Shown here: piece by piece, positions 50,107-62,000 of the stretch
Layout: every line of letters starts with the position of its first letter
Numbering within the stretch: the first letter of the stretch is position 1
Source: Leucocoprinus leucothites
Lineage: Eukaryota > Basidiomycota > Agaricomycetes > Agaricales > Agaricaceae
Assembly: GCA_013368445.1 (NCBI GenBank)
Contig: JAACJO010000005.1
Coordinates: 62,001-126,000 of the forward strand
DNA: 64,000 nt
Reading direction: 5' to 3'
Program-made: the position numbers and the translations under genes
Notes under the pieces: generated by a model
What the model was told of the DNA's origin: nothing
What the model saw: the letters and a program-made list of their open reading frames with translations, nothing else
Databases searched by the model: none

Positions 50107-50758
50107 CAGTAATTGACTGCTCTTATGTACACCCAATTTCTCCTTGGCTGTTTTGAGTCCAAATTTTACTTTTTTGCCCCCAAAACTTGCAGATGTGTAG
50201 AATATATCATTACCAATGCATTGAGATAAAAAATCCCTTCATAAGATGGTATGTTGAATGTCAGTGGGACAGAAATTGTCGAAATGTCTATTTGAACAAA
50301 ACTAGGTCACCTGTACACTGTGACAACAGCTCCTATCATACTGTCCCACCCGCCAAAAATGGGTTAGGTGATGTCACATTCCATCACATTTCTTCTGTAT
50401 GGGTGACCTTGAAACAAGGATTCTGATCTTGACAACGGAGTAGATCTGCAATAGCCACCAAATTTTGACCACACAATCAACACATTGGATATCATGCATG
50501 AAGCCAAAGATTGTGGCTTGAAGTACATGTGTGGGCCAGGAACTTACTGTATAATATTTGGAGAATCATGAAAACCTCAGAGAACAGCTGACACCATATG
50601 AGAAAACACATTGCTGAGCATTTTTTTTGTTGGGAAACTATCTGGCTGGCCTCTGTGACATGAGAGCACCAAAAAATCCCATGAAAAATGGAAAATATCA
50701 CCAAGAAAAGGGTAGTGTACAAGTGAGTGATGGTGTACATAAGAGCAGTCAATTACTG
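50107..50758. mobile_element. Tc1/mariner-type MITE (652 bp)
   Basis: Inverted termini of about 27 bp beginning CAGTAATTGACTGCTC, flanked by TA at 50105-50106 and 50759-50760. No coding capacity. The ends differ from the autonomous Tc1 element at 38834 except for the initial CAGT. Confidence 0.75.
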
Positions 50759-52008
50759 TATCCTACAACTAGAAACTTTCAACTCAGATTAATATCAGTT
50801 ATCTTGCCCTCTTTGTGGTCTGCGTTGAGTGCCCTGTCATAGCCTTGTCACATTATACATCACCAATCTTTGGTCTGCTATCCCATTGTTAGGTAGTACT
50901 AGGTAATACAGTAGTGCACTAATGTACCCCCCCCTTTATATAGCACTCTGTCAAGATTATGTAGCATTAGTGTAGTGCTACATAGCCTAACTGAAGTGCT
51001 AGTGAGTATTACATAGCTTAGCCAGGGTGTTAGTGAGTGCTACCTAGCCAAGCCAAAGTGCTAGTGAGTACTAGTGAGTGCTACCCAGGTAAGCCAAATT
51101 GCTAGGGATATATAACCAAATGCTGGTCTAGCCTGGTCCTGGCTACCTTGTGGGGCCTGGTATATGGTGGCTACTGCTGGGGCCTGGTATTTATAATCCA
51201 CAAACTGGGAATAGATATATATATATATCTACAGTATGGTATATATACAGGAAATTTACATATAATATATATAAAGCCAAAAGGTCCCAGAATATCTATA
51301 ATATACTACACCCTCATATCCCCATAGCCTTACTTTACTAAATACTATAATCTTGCAAGATAATTCTATCTACAGATAAGACATACCTCTTGAATTCTAC
51401 TGACACTCAGCCTATAAAAATGCACCTGGTCATATATTAGTAAATCAAGATTAGCTAAAAAGATAATAACTCACTATTATTCCTCTTAGAAGGAAATAAT
51501 ACTAAGAAGACTCAAATGAGCATCAAGAACATCTAAAAGCTATAAGTACTCACCAACCAGTGTATTCCTCAGACAATCTTGCTCTCTTGTCCTTTCATCC
51601 TTGCTCTCTTGTCCTCTCATCCTTACTCTCTTGTCCTCTCAACCTCGTTCTCTTGCTCTCCCAACCTCACTCTCCTACCAACCTCTCCTCCCAACCTAGC
51701 TATTCTCCCAACCTCACTCTCCTCTCAACCTCTCCTTCCAACCTCTCCTTCCAATCCCTTCTCCCAACCCCTTCTCCCAACCTCACTCTCCTCCCAACCT
51801 CTCCTTCCAGCCTCTCCTCCCAACCTGGTTCTTCTCCCAACCTCACTCTCCTCCCAACCTCACTCTTTTGCCCTCCCAACCTGCCTGGTTGACCTCCTAC
51901 ATGATATATGTGAGCAACTCTTGATGATAGAAGAGTAGAATATACCTCTGCTACTAGTTATTTGAGTGAGATGAGAGTTTGAAGGCAAGGAGAAGTGTTG
52001 AGTGCATA
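50759..52008. other. Low-complexity, repeat-rich intergenic DNA
   Basis: 50880-51120 has degenerate direct repeats of GTGCTAGTGAGTGCTAC. 51130-51200 repeats GGGGCCTGGTAT. 51210-51300 is TATA-rich. 51580-51890 is a pyrimidine-rich array with CCAACCTCACTCTCCT as the core of an imperfect tandem repeat. No gene is supported; the ORFs over the array come from the repeat. Confidence 0.55.
51580..51890 (+). repeat. Pyrimidine-rich imperfect tandem repeat
   Basis: Units of 10-25 nt related to CCTCCCAACCTCTCC and CTTGTCCTCTCATCC, with strong strand asymmetry (almost no G). Confidence 0.7.
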
Positions 52009-52878
52009 GAAAGCAAACTTTAGTTTTGAAGTTCAACATATTCACATGATCATGTGATGCCTCTGCTTGAGCCGACATACCCTAACCCTAAATTGATGGA
52101 AGTCACATGCTTGAGTACTGCCTGGGCACTGCTTGGGCAGTTAATCTCTGGACTATATGTGTTATGAACAAGCTTCTCGGGTGAATTCAATGAGCTAAAC
52201 ATATTTCCTGGAGCTCAAAGAATTCAAACAAGAACAAAGATAGGCACTGAAGAAGATTGGCCAGGTCACATGATCAAATAAGCACCCATTGGCTTGAGCA
52301 GGCGAACCCTAACCTTAGGGTTTACTTATAACTCATACTCTGTACTTGATAAACTAGTAAATATAGCAGCAATAAAAAGATTAAGTATCTTCATAAATGA
52401 CTACAAGAGACATTCCTGAATTAGTTCCCATTAACAAAGGTATCCACTGATTAATCTATGTATGAAGTTGATTTGTTGCATAGCTTGTGACCAAGCCTAG
52501 ATTCTAGCTATGAACCAAAATTGACAATAGGTTTGAGGATACTCAAAGACTCATAACAGTGAATTACATAAAGGTTAGGGTTCGCCTGCTCGAGCCAATG
52601 TGCGCTTATTTGATCATGTGACCTGGCCAATCTTCTTCAGTGCCTATCTTTGTTCTTGTTTGAATTCTTTGAGCTCCAGGAAATATGTTTAGCTCATTGA
52701 ATTCACCCAAGAAGCTTGTTCATAACACATATAGTCTAGAGATTAACTGCCCAAGCAGTGCCCAGGCAGTACTCAAGCACGTGACTTCCATCAATTTAGG
52801 GTTAGGGTATGTCAGCTCGAGCAGAGGCATCACATGATCATGTGAATATGTTGAACTTCAAAACTAAAGTTTGCTTTC
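52009..52878. mobile_element. Foldback element with 308-bp inverted arms
   Basis: Arms 52009-52316 and 52571-52878 are inverted copies with only scattered differences, separated by 254 nt. Ends GAAAGCAAACTTTAG and its complement are flanked by TA, so it may be a Tc1/mariner-related foldback MITE. Each arm contains CCCTAACCCTAA (or complement), two telomere-type units. Confidence 0.75.
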
Positions 52879-52880
52879 TA

Positions 52881-53580
52881 CTCTACCCTCTCTCCCCTCC
52901 CTTCTCTGTCCTTTGCCCTCTCCCTCCTCCCCTCCCTCCCCTCTCTCTCCTCCACCCTCTCTAGATGCTCCCCTCCTTCTCCTTTCCCTCTCCTTACATC
53001 TTTTTTTTCTCTCTAATTGTAGTATTGGTTAAATTAGATACTGTATTATTTCGCTCAAATATACTTTTTTTTTTGCTTAAGTCTAATACCATACTTGAGA
53101 GTGGCTTGAGAAACCAAAAATAGTATTCTATAACTGCCCAGAATTCTGCTGAAATTCCACATCCTTAAGAATACATCTGACTTGAGCTGTTTTGCCTTGA
53201 ACCTACTTTGAGCATCTCCTCAAGTGACCCAAGTCATTGAGATATTTTTCTGATGTAGGGGCCAATGTTACCAAATATAGGGCCAATGCTATCCAAGTAC
53301 TATCTAACACAGGGCCAATGCTACAGAGCACTACCTAATACTGGGACAACACTACATAGTACTACTGCTCTTTATAGCCATATATGTACATTACATATCA
53401 CCATTCAATTGTTAGTGGATGCTAGTAGATGCTAGTAGATGCTAGCAGCTAAAACCCAAGATTGCTAATGTATGACATTTGATGACTCTGGCTTGCCTCT
53501 CCCTTACATGACACCTATTTACAGTGTAGCATGACTATGCTATTTAAAAAACCATCCTGGTTACACCACCTGAGCTCTCA
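52881..53580. other. Low-complexity DNA before the second GTPase-kinase copy
   Basis: 52890-52990 is C/T-rich. 53270-53350 has repeats of GGGCCAATGCTA. 53410-53450 repeats GATGCTAGTA. No gene is visible. Confidence 0.5.
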
Positions 53581-53826
53581 AGGTGTTTTGGCAAAGAAAA
53601 CACTGCAACAAGATTCTCTCACAACCAGATTTTTCCAGGTCCTTCTCTACCATGCTCTGCCATATTATCAGGGTTTTCTGGCCTCATGTTTGCATCATGT
53701 CAGGATACCACTTATTAACAAGCCAACAGCACCTTTCTGGACCAGCCTTCTTTCCTTACCTTCTCGAGCCCTGCTGGTAGCAGGCTTTCAGCCAATTCTA
53801 GTTGTATAATATTGAATAACACAAGG

Positions 53827-55564
53827 ATGCAGAATAAAGACATCATTATCATGTATGTTTCACTTCCAATATATCCTTCAAAACCTCACGCCCTTCCCCA
53901 GATTTCTCGGCAGCACAGGGTCTGGAAAGAGCTCTGTAAGTTTGCCAGTAGTGGTGACTTGATGGCCAAATATATAAATTGTCCAGTTTATTGACCTTCT
54001 CGCTCGATCAGAATCTGGTCAGCAAGACAGGACACTAACCGATACGATTAAAGCGACCCGCATACCATTCCCTGGTGATTGGGAGAGGAATATCGTCCTC
54101 ATTGACACACCTGATTTTGGCTTTGACACAAACTACTCTGTGTTGGAAATCCTGGAGATGATCAGGAGTTGGCTTAAAACAGCGTGAGCTCACTGATCCA
54201 CTCTCAACTGCATAGTAAATTAAAACATCCCCAGATATCAAAATGCTGAGGCTATAATCGGCGGATTTGTCTACCTCCACCCCATTACGGACAATGCCAT
54301 GAATCTCAACATGCTTGCACCTCACAGGAGCCTCGAAACGTTCACTAGATTATGTAAGGGTGGCCTTACTCAGGTATTACTAGTTACTAGTATGTGGAAA
54401 GGTGTACTTGTTGAGACTGGTAGAGCGAGAGAGCATCACCTCATGAACGTCCTTTGGAAGGAATTGATTGCCGAAGGTGCCTCCGTGGATCGCTTGGAGA
54501 ACGAGACCTGGGATGATGCCTGGGACATTCTCGTCCCACTAATTGTCAGGCACTTGGTAGGGCCACATTCTAGAGTTAGCATCTCAAAGCTCGTCAACTT
54601 TTTCAAAAGTTTTCTATCGTCATTGTTCAACACCATGTTGAAAATCCCAAAGGTCCGTTTCTACATCTAGACTCCTAGAGTTAATCTGATTATCAAATCC
54701 AGGACAACACAACATCAAATGATCCATACGCCACCATATTGCTTTCGGATTCTGATGCTGCTGGTCTTCAAAGCAAAACAGAGCAGCGCCTCCCATGGGA
54801 ACAGTGTTTGTCTCTCGCTAAACACCTCATTCAGGACCCAGTGAAGCGCACATTGTTTTCCGATTTGCAGAATGTCGAAGCTCAGAGCATGGTCGACTTC
54901 CTGTTTAGGGTAAGCTACTGGTCATGAGAGAGAGTATTTGGTCACCGACTTAAATCTAGGTCCGTGAAGATGACGGTAACCTGGAGCCAGGACAGAGAAA
55001 TCTCGTCCGGCATACTCAATCTAGACTTGCAAAATCAGCTCAAGTCTATCCAAGATGCCTCCTGTTCCTGGGAATCAAGTTCAACCTAGGGGAACCTATC
55101 AATAATGGAGGGGATGGTCTTATCTACCAGGGAAAGCTTCAGAAGAAGACTGCCTGTATCAAGATAGTTATAATAGAAAGGAATGGGGGTAGGCAGGCAA
55201 AGAGTGCGAAGTGTTTACGAGTACGTCAGCTCCGAATGAAATAACATTATAATTAATGCATCCCACTCCAGGTTGAAGTAAAAGAATTGGTTCTTTGGCT
55301 TCGGTTATCACATCAGAATATTCTTCACTTTTACGATGCTTTTCTCTCGACTGAATCTGCCCCAAAGATTTGCATAGTTTTGCCATGGATGTCTAATGGC
55401 GACCTTGACAATTATCTAACAGAACACTTCGAAGGACCTCGTGTTAGATTCGTGAGCTTACCATTCCCCTTTTTGACCCATCTAATATTTGCCAGGCCTT
55501 GGATATCGCATCTGGTCTCGATTACCTTCATGCCTTAGATATCGTGCATGGGGACTTGAAAACG
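53827..55564 (+). pseudogene. Second GTPase-kinase gene, disrupted by a retrotransposon after exon 8
   Basis: Eight exons (53827-53852, 53902-53935, 53987-54183, 54235-54652, 54703-54909, 54960-55220, 55272-55451, 55496-55564) match those of the gene at 14228 and are all open. Walker A reads FLGSTGSGKSS. The G3 motif is DTPDF instead of DTPGF, so its conserved Gly is lost. The kinase starts with NNGGDGLIYQG and reaches VHGDLKT, then a GC donor (GCATGT). The LTR begins 26 nt into that intron. The remaining exons, if present, lie beyond the window. It could still be expressed if the element is spliced out, so pseudogene is an inference. Confidence 0.75.
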
Positions 55565-55590
55565 GCATGTAATCAAACGGCTTCCACTAG

Positions 55591-56253
55591 TGTTATGTAT
55601 ATTGATTATATCTAGCATTTGTTCCATCTATAACACGAAGTCGATATTAGCTTTACTTAAGTAATATCGCAATTATGTTTCCTTCTTATTTGTTCTTGTA
55701 TTTTCTCGTTTGTTGTGACTCGTTTACTTTGTCTGATTATGACTCGTTATGACTTGTTTGGTTTTGTTTGTATTTTGATGACATGTGATTGTTAAATATA
55801 GCGGCGCTATATTTGGACTTATCTTGTGATCGATCAGATGATCAAAGAAGAACTTCTTTAGAAGAACTTCTAAAGCTTCTTTGACAGATCGCGTCTTATA
55901 TAGTTTAATTAGCGTTAAGGAAGCTGTACGCTTCTCTTCTTTCATTAGAAGCCCTTAGCCCTAGTTAATAATAGATACCGACTTGTATCGTATATAAGTC
56001 GTCGACATCTACCAAGGAGAAACATCGTTTCTACTTGGTTAGGTGGAGACTCAATACGAGCCTTTATCTATACAAAGTCGAATTGAACTTAAGCTCTAAG
56101 ATCTCAATTACTAAAGTCTTAACTCTATAATCGCTGTATTATAACTCTGACTTAGTAAACGACTTTGTCGCTTACCGAGAAGGAGTCCCCTTTGATAAGA
56201 TCAACTCAATACTTATCGCGCCAGCTTAGGACCGGGCCGGCGTCACTATAACA
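55591..56253 (+). repeat. 5' LTR of G1 copy 2
   Basis: 663 bp, with TATATAAG at 55991-55998 and self-primer ATCGTTTCTACTT at 56024-56036. Confidence 0.93.
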
Positions 56254-56255
56254 TT

Positions 56256-56268
56256 AAGTAGAAACGAT
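56256..56268 (+). promoter_or_regulatory. Self-primer binding site, G1 copy 2
   Basis: AAGTAGAAACGAT, exact complement of 56024-56036, as in copy 1. Confidence 0.8.
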
Positions 56269-56814
56269 CCTTCTCTGTTAGCACAGAGCCGTTACTTTGC
56301 CCAGTAACCCAACAACGTTGCAAACACTGTCGATTTGGGTTATCGCGGTTATCGCACAAGCTGTCCCAAAACTATTGTGCATAACAACGAAGAGAGGGTC
56401 GACACACATTGCCAACTAGTGGAATAGTTGAGGATCACTCTTATTGATCTGAGCGATTACCCACGCTCTTAAAACATTTGGAGGCTTGTGAGAGCTAAGG
56501 TCATTGTACCTGAATCTCAAATAAGATACCAGACCCGAGGGTAGATACTCGGAAGGGAGAAAATTGCCAGAAAAGTTTGGCATATCTCTGAAGAATACCA
56601 GACCCGAGGGTAAATACTCGGAAGACAGTTTATCTGTTGAAAGTCTTAAGAGACTATAAATACACAGTCCTAGTGACTATAAGGTGAGTCCATAGCGACT
56701 ATAAACTAATTTTCCAACCACGGCAGAATCAAACTGCAAGTGTGATAATTGTCTTAAGGACAATTTACCATTTAAGACCATACCAGGTGTCTCTATAGGC
56801 ACCCATAAACATAG

Positions 56815-59055
56815 TCCACAACGGACCCAACAGAGTTTGCAAGACAAGTTGAAATCTTCGCAAGAAGAGAATTCCCAGAAGAATCCTACAGTACCTACTA
56901 CAGTGAAACCCGAAGAACAAGGTTCTACAGAAGTAAAGGATCAGGAAGATTCTATTACATCAAAGAACACGAAGGGAAAGTTGCCTACGTCCCAATCAAG
57001 AAGGAACAAGAAGGAGTCCTTGAAGCTGAATACGCAGCAGTTGGTCACAAGCAACTTCACAGAACTGTCAAACAACAAATTGAAAAAGGAGCTGGTCTTG
57101 AAGAACTTCGAGACGTTACCGAAGAACAGTACATTGAAGAAGCACAAAGAAGACAAACTCCATTTCCAGAAACCCCTGCAGAATCTAGCAGGACCATCGA
57201 ACCAGAACCAATCCTTGACATTACCCCAAGAATTGAAGACACCTCACAAGACAATCATTCAGAGCCCAGAATTGACACTCCAAGTTCAGAAGAATCTGAA
57301 TTTGACGAAGAAGACGAAGAAGAAGACGAAGAAGGAACAGATAGTGGAGAAAGAAGCCAACAAGAATCTGAAGGAAATCGAACAGAAGAGGAAGCAGAAG
57401 CACTCGCAAGGGCAATCGACAATCTCAAACTTAAATCCCCAGAGAAACCCAGACTCGATAGACCCCCTTCTTACTCCTCGAGCCCAGCCTTTGGACATAG
57501 CCCAAGGTTCCTCAGTCCCATTACGAACCCTATCCCCTTTAGCTTTACCAATTCCCCCACCGGTATTGCCAGTACCAGTACCTTACCAACAACCAATCCC
57601 AACATTACTACAGCCAGTACCACCATCACCGTACCCACTAACACCCAAACAAAAGGGAAAGCAAAAGCAGTTGTCACCAACACAGGAGGTTCTTCAAACC
57701 GAAGAAGTCCCACACCGCCACCACCAAATCCTCAGGGAGGACCACCAAGTCCCGGAGGTAATCCGCCTGGAGGACCAGGAGGACCAGGAGGACCAGGAGG
57801 ACCAGGAGGACCAGGAGGAGGACCACCAAATCCTAATCCAAACCCCCCGCCAAACCCAATGGCACAACCTCAAGCAGGATTCCAGCTTAAGTACCCAAAG
57901 CCCAACAGGTTTGATGGCAACCCAAGCTATTACAGACCATGGATGGCCGAAGTCGAACTCTACTTCGACTCATATGGTGTCACAGATGACCAATCAAGAA
58001 TCAACTACACCCTTGGATTACTCGATGGAGCTGCCAAGTTATGGCAACAGGATTACAGACTTAGTCAAGCAACTGCAGCTACCCAAGCAGGATACACCCC
58101 ACACACCTTCGATCAGTTCAAGAATGCGCTCGAACAGTCATTCGCTCCAACACAACAGAGCTTTGAGGCTGAAAGAGAGCTCCGCTATTATAGACAACGA
58201 AACAAATACATCGAAGAATACATCGCCAATTTTTCCGTCCTCGCCTCACGTGCAGGACTTACTGACAGCACTTCTCTCCGATCCTACTTCGCCGAAGGAC
58301 TTGACAACGACGTCAGATTCGAAGCAATCCGAGCTGACCCCCAAACCCTCGCAGAATGGAAAACAGCTGCAAGACAGGCATACAAAGTTGTCCAAGAGCA
58401 AAAGAGATACCGCATTGGAAATTCTAATCCAGGATCTTCAAATAGATCAAGAAAGACCAAAAAGAATAGTAGACAACACGGATCCCAACCACGATATAAT
58501 GATGTCTATAGTCAACCCCTATCTAGACCCAGACGATCCGAGTGGGACATGGATATCGACAGAATATCAAGAGGAATATACCGATTATCAATCGAAGATG
58601 ATCGGGAAGCAGACGACGGAGGTATATACGAACTTGGCGCAGAGGATGATGATAATCCTGAAGAAGAGGAGAGTGAAGGAGAAGACATCAACCAAACGTA
58701 CAATGAAGGACCAAGCAACACAGACAGAGATGTCTATGGGTCACTATACTCCCACATCATCAATAACGTTCTCACCGACGAACAAAGAATTGCACTCAAG
58801 AGAGGAGAATGCTTCTTCTGCCACAAGAAAGGACATTTCGCTAAATCTTGTCCGGCAAGGAAGGTTTGGTTTAAGTCAAGAGGAAAGACAAACATGGGAT
58901 CGAAGCAGACGCAGAAGTCCCAGTCCAAACCGAAACAAGGGAATCGTAGACCTTTCAAGCCTAAAAGGAAAGATCCAGACGCCATGGTTTACGAAATAGA
59001 ACAAGCTAGTGATGAAGACGACCCATTTCAAGAATACTCAAATGAAAATTTTTGA
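56815..59055 (+). CDS. gag: Gag of G1 copy 2 (AUG form starts at 57859)
   Basis: Same layout as copy 1: open from after TAG 56812-56814, ACG in good context at 56821-56823, first ATG at 57859, CCHC knuckle CFFCHKKGHFAKSC, end at TGA 59053-59055. It is 22 codons shorter because the Pro/Gly repeat has one unit. I saw no ATG between the predicted RNA start and 57859 in this copy either. Differences from copy 1 are few. Confidence 0.8.
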   Translation, partial: STTDPTEFARQVEIFARREFPEESYSTYYSETRRTRFYRSKGSGRFYYIKEHEGKVAYVPIKKEQEGVLEAEYAAVGHKQLHRTVKQQIEKGAGLEELRDVTEEQYIEEAQRRQTPFPETPAESSRTIEPEPILDITPRIEDTSQDNHSEPRIDTPSSEESEFDEEDEEEDEEGTDSGERSQQESEGNRTEEEAEALARAIDNLKLKSPEKPRLDRPPSYSSSPAFGHSPRFLSPITNPIPFSFTNSPTGIASTSTLPTTNPNITTASTTITVPTNTQTKGKAKAVVTNTGGSSNRRSPTPPPPNPQGGPPSPGGNPPGGPGGPGGPGGPGGPGGGPPNPNPNPPPNPMAQPQAGFQLKYPKPNRFDGNPSYYRPWMAEVELYFDSYGVTDDQSRINYTLGLLDGAAKLWQQDYRLSQATAATQAGYTPHTFDQFKNALEQSFAPTQQSFEAERELRYYRQRNKYIEEYIANFSVLASRAGLTDSTSLRSYFAEGLDNDVRFEAIRADPQTLAEWKTAARQAYKVVQEQKRYRIGNSNPGSSNRSRKTKKNSRQHGSQPRYNDVYSQPLSRPRRSEWDMDIDRISRGIYRLSIEDDREADDGGIYELGAEDDDNPEEEESEGEDINQTYNEGPSNTDRDVYGSLYSHIINNVLTDEQRIALKRGECFFCHKKGHFAKSCPARKVWFKSRGKTNMGSKQTQKSQSKPKQGNRRPFKPKRKDPDAMVYEIEQASDEDDPFQEYSNENF
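59046..59052 (+). promoter_or_regulatory. -1 frameshift heptamer, G1 copy 2
   Basis: A AAT TTT followed directly by TGA, with the same downstream GAAGATC/GATCTTC pair as copy 1. Confidence 0.75.
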
Positions 59056-62000
59056 GTACTCACGAAGATCAGATAGACATCATCGATCTTCAATCAAACA
59101 AAGGATTAACAGTACATGTACCAATATTGCTCCATACAACTAGAGCAAAACACAATCTACAAGCACTACTAGACTCAGGAGCTAGTGGAGAATTTATCGA
59201 CCCACAACTAGTCGATACCTACAACTTGCCAAAATTCAAGATGAAAAAGGCAATCAAAATCCGTAACGCCGATGGAACACAAAACCTATCAGGAAGTTGT
59301 ACTCACTATACAAAATTAAAAATAGAAGTGAACAACAAAATTATGACAATCTCACCAAGAATAGTCAAACTTGGATCAAACCAACTATTCTTAGGAATCA
59401 CATGGTTAAAGAGATTCAATCCCGACGTTGATTGGCAGAAACTGTCATTACGTTGGCGAGATGAAAATTCTCATACAATCAAATTAACCAAAGCGAAAAC
59501 TGATTCTATCAATCAGTTATATTATGAAATCAATGTGAAGTCTAACACATCACAACAACTTCACAACTCGGCTACTAAACCTAAAAGGGAATCAGACCCT
59601 GTGAAAGCAGTACCAAAGAAATTTCATCAGTTTCTCAAAGTCTTCAACAAAGATGAATCCGAGAAATTACCACCTAGACGCCCTTGGGATCATAAAATCG
59701 AGACTATACCTGAATTTGAACCCAAACGAATGCCAGTTTATCACCTGACACCTCAGGAAAGAACTGAACTTGACAAGTTTATTTCCGAAAATCTACGAAA
59801 GGGATATATTCGGAAATCCAAATCACCAATGGCCTCTTCTTTCTTCTTTGTAGGAAAGAAAGGAGGAGACTTACGTCCATGCCAAGATTATCGATTCCTT
59901 AATAAGAATACAATAAAGAATGCTCACCCAATACCGAGCATATCACGAATCATGGATAAACTCAAAGGATCTAATTGGTTCACCAAGTTAGATGTCCGAC
60001 TAGGATATAATAATGTCCGAATCCATGAAGGACATGAATGGAAAGCGGCATTCCGCACTCCAAATGGGTTATATGAACCCACAGTCATGTTCTTCGGAAT
60101 GACAAATTCCCCTGCTACCTTCCAATCCATGATGGATCACATCTTTAAAGACCTTACTGAGAAAGGTGGAGTTATCATTTACATGGATGACATCCTTATC
60201 CATGCGAAAACGAAGGAACAACTCGAAAGACTTACTAAACAAGTCTTGAAGATTCTACAACAGAACGAGTTGTATTTAAAGACTGAGAAATGCGAATTCG
60301 AGAAGCAACGCCTAGAGTACCTCGGAGTTATCATAACTCCTGACTCTATCGAGATGGACCCCATTAAACTTAAAGGAATACAGGATTGGCCTGTACCCAA
60401 GTCTGTCCGAAATATCCGACAATTCATTGGATTTTGCAACTTCTATCGCAAATTCATTCACAACTTCTCAGCTATCGCACAACCACTTAACGCATTACTT
60501 CGTAAAACAACGAAATTCGAATGGAACTCAGAAGCACAGAAAAGCTTTGAGAAGCTCAAGGAACAATTCCTTAAGCAACCTATACTTCAAATAGTTGACG
60601 AATCAAAGCCATTCGAAATCGAATGTGATGCTTCCGCATTTGCTACTGGTGCAGTACTACTCCAAAGAGATTCAAATGGAGATAAGCACCCTGTGGCTTA
60701 TTATTCACAAACCCTCAACCCTGCGGAACGAAACTATCATGTGTCTGACCAAGAATTCCTTGCTATTATTAGAGCACTAAAGGAATGGCGACACTACCTT
60801 GAAGGATCAGCACACCCTATCATCATATGGTCTGATCACGAGAATCTCACCAGATGGCGAGAACCACAACAATTAAATCGAAGACAAGCTAGATGGATGC
60901 TATATATGACACGCTTCCATTACTCCATAAAACACTTGGCTGGCAACAAAAATACTCTTGCCGATGCATTGAGTAGAAGACCAGACCTAGTTCCAGATGG
61001 AAAGGATAACGAAGATCTAGTTGCAATACCATCAGAAAAATTCATTAACTTCCTTTCTGAGGAAATTAAAGAAGAAATTAAAAATAAACAAAAGAAGATC
61101 AACCTATCTGAAAGATTTACAGAAGATGATGGCATTTATAAATATCAGGGAAGACATGTGATACCTGAAGATGCCGAACTAAAAAGAAGACTTCTACAAC
61201 GTGTACATGATCACGAGACATCAGGACACCCAGGAACAGCTGAAATGTTCCGTAAACTATCTAAATTAGTTTACTGGCCTGGAATGAACACATATGTTCA
61301 GAACTATGTGAAAGGATGCCCTATTTGTCAACAGTACAAAATCAATCGCCATCCAGTTAAACCACCAATGCAACCGATTAAAGGCCCTTCTTCTACAAGG
61401 CCCTTTTCCCAAATATCCATGGATCTTATCACAGATCTACCACCTGACGATGGATATGATTGTATATTGTCCATAGTGGACCATGGACTTACGAAAGGGA
61501 TAATCCTAACTCCAACAAAGAAGACAGTAAATGCTGATGGCATTGCTGAAATTCTTATTGACAAAGTATTTTCGAAATACGGAACACCCAACAAAATAAT
61601 CTCAGATCGAGATCCACGATTTGCTGCTAAATCAATGCAAAAACTATACGAAAAACTCAATATTACCCCAGCCCTGTCTACAGCATACCATCCACAGACA
61701 GACGGAACTACCGAAAGGTACAACCAAGAAATTGAGTTTTACTTAGCAGTTTACACATCACAAAACCCAACCATATGGAAACGAGCACTTCCAATGATTG
61801 AATTCGTACACAATACGAAACCCCATTCTGGAAGAAAATACTCACCATACGAATTAATCCTAGGATATAACCCACAAGCGTTTATCTCAGACATAGAGAC
61901 AGACACACCTTCTATCAATGAGAAGTCTCTATTCTTGGAACAAGTCCGAGAAGCAGCTTTAGAGGCACATGAACGAACACGTCTCATGATGGCTCAAAGA

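Noticed and set aside
51560..51938. Ser/Pro/Leu-rich ORFs over the pyrimidine repeat
   Set aside because: Open in two frames only because the repeat lacks stop triplets; low complexity with no motif.
52080..52110. Telomere or telomere scar from CCCTAACCCTAA
   Set aside because: Only two units in each arm, inside an inverted repeat with TA edges, and not at a chromosome end.
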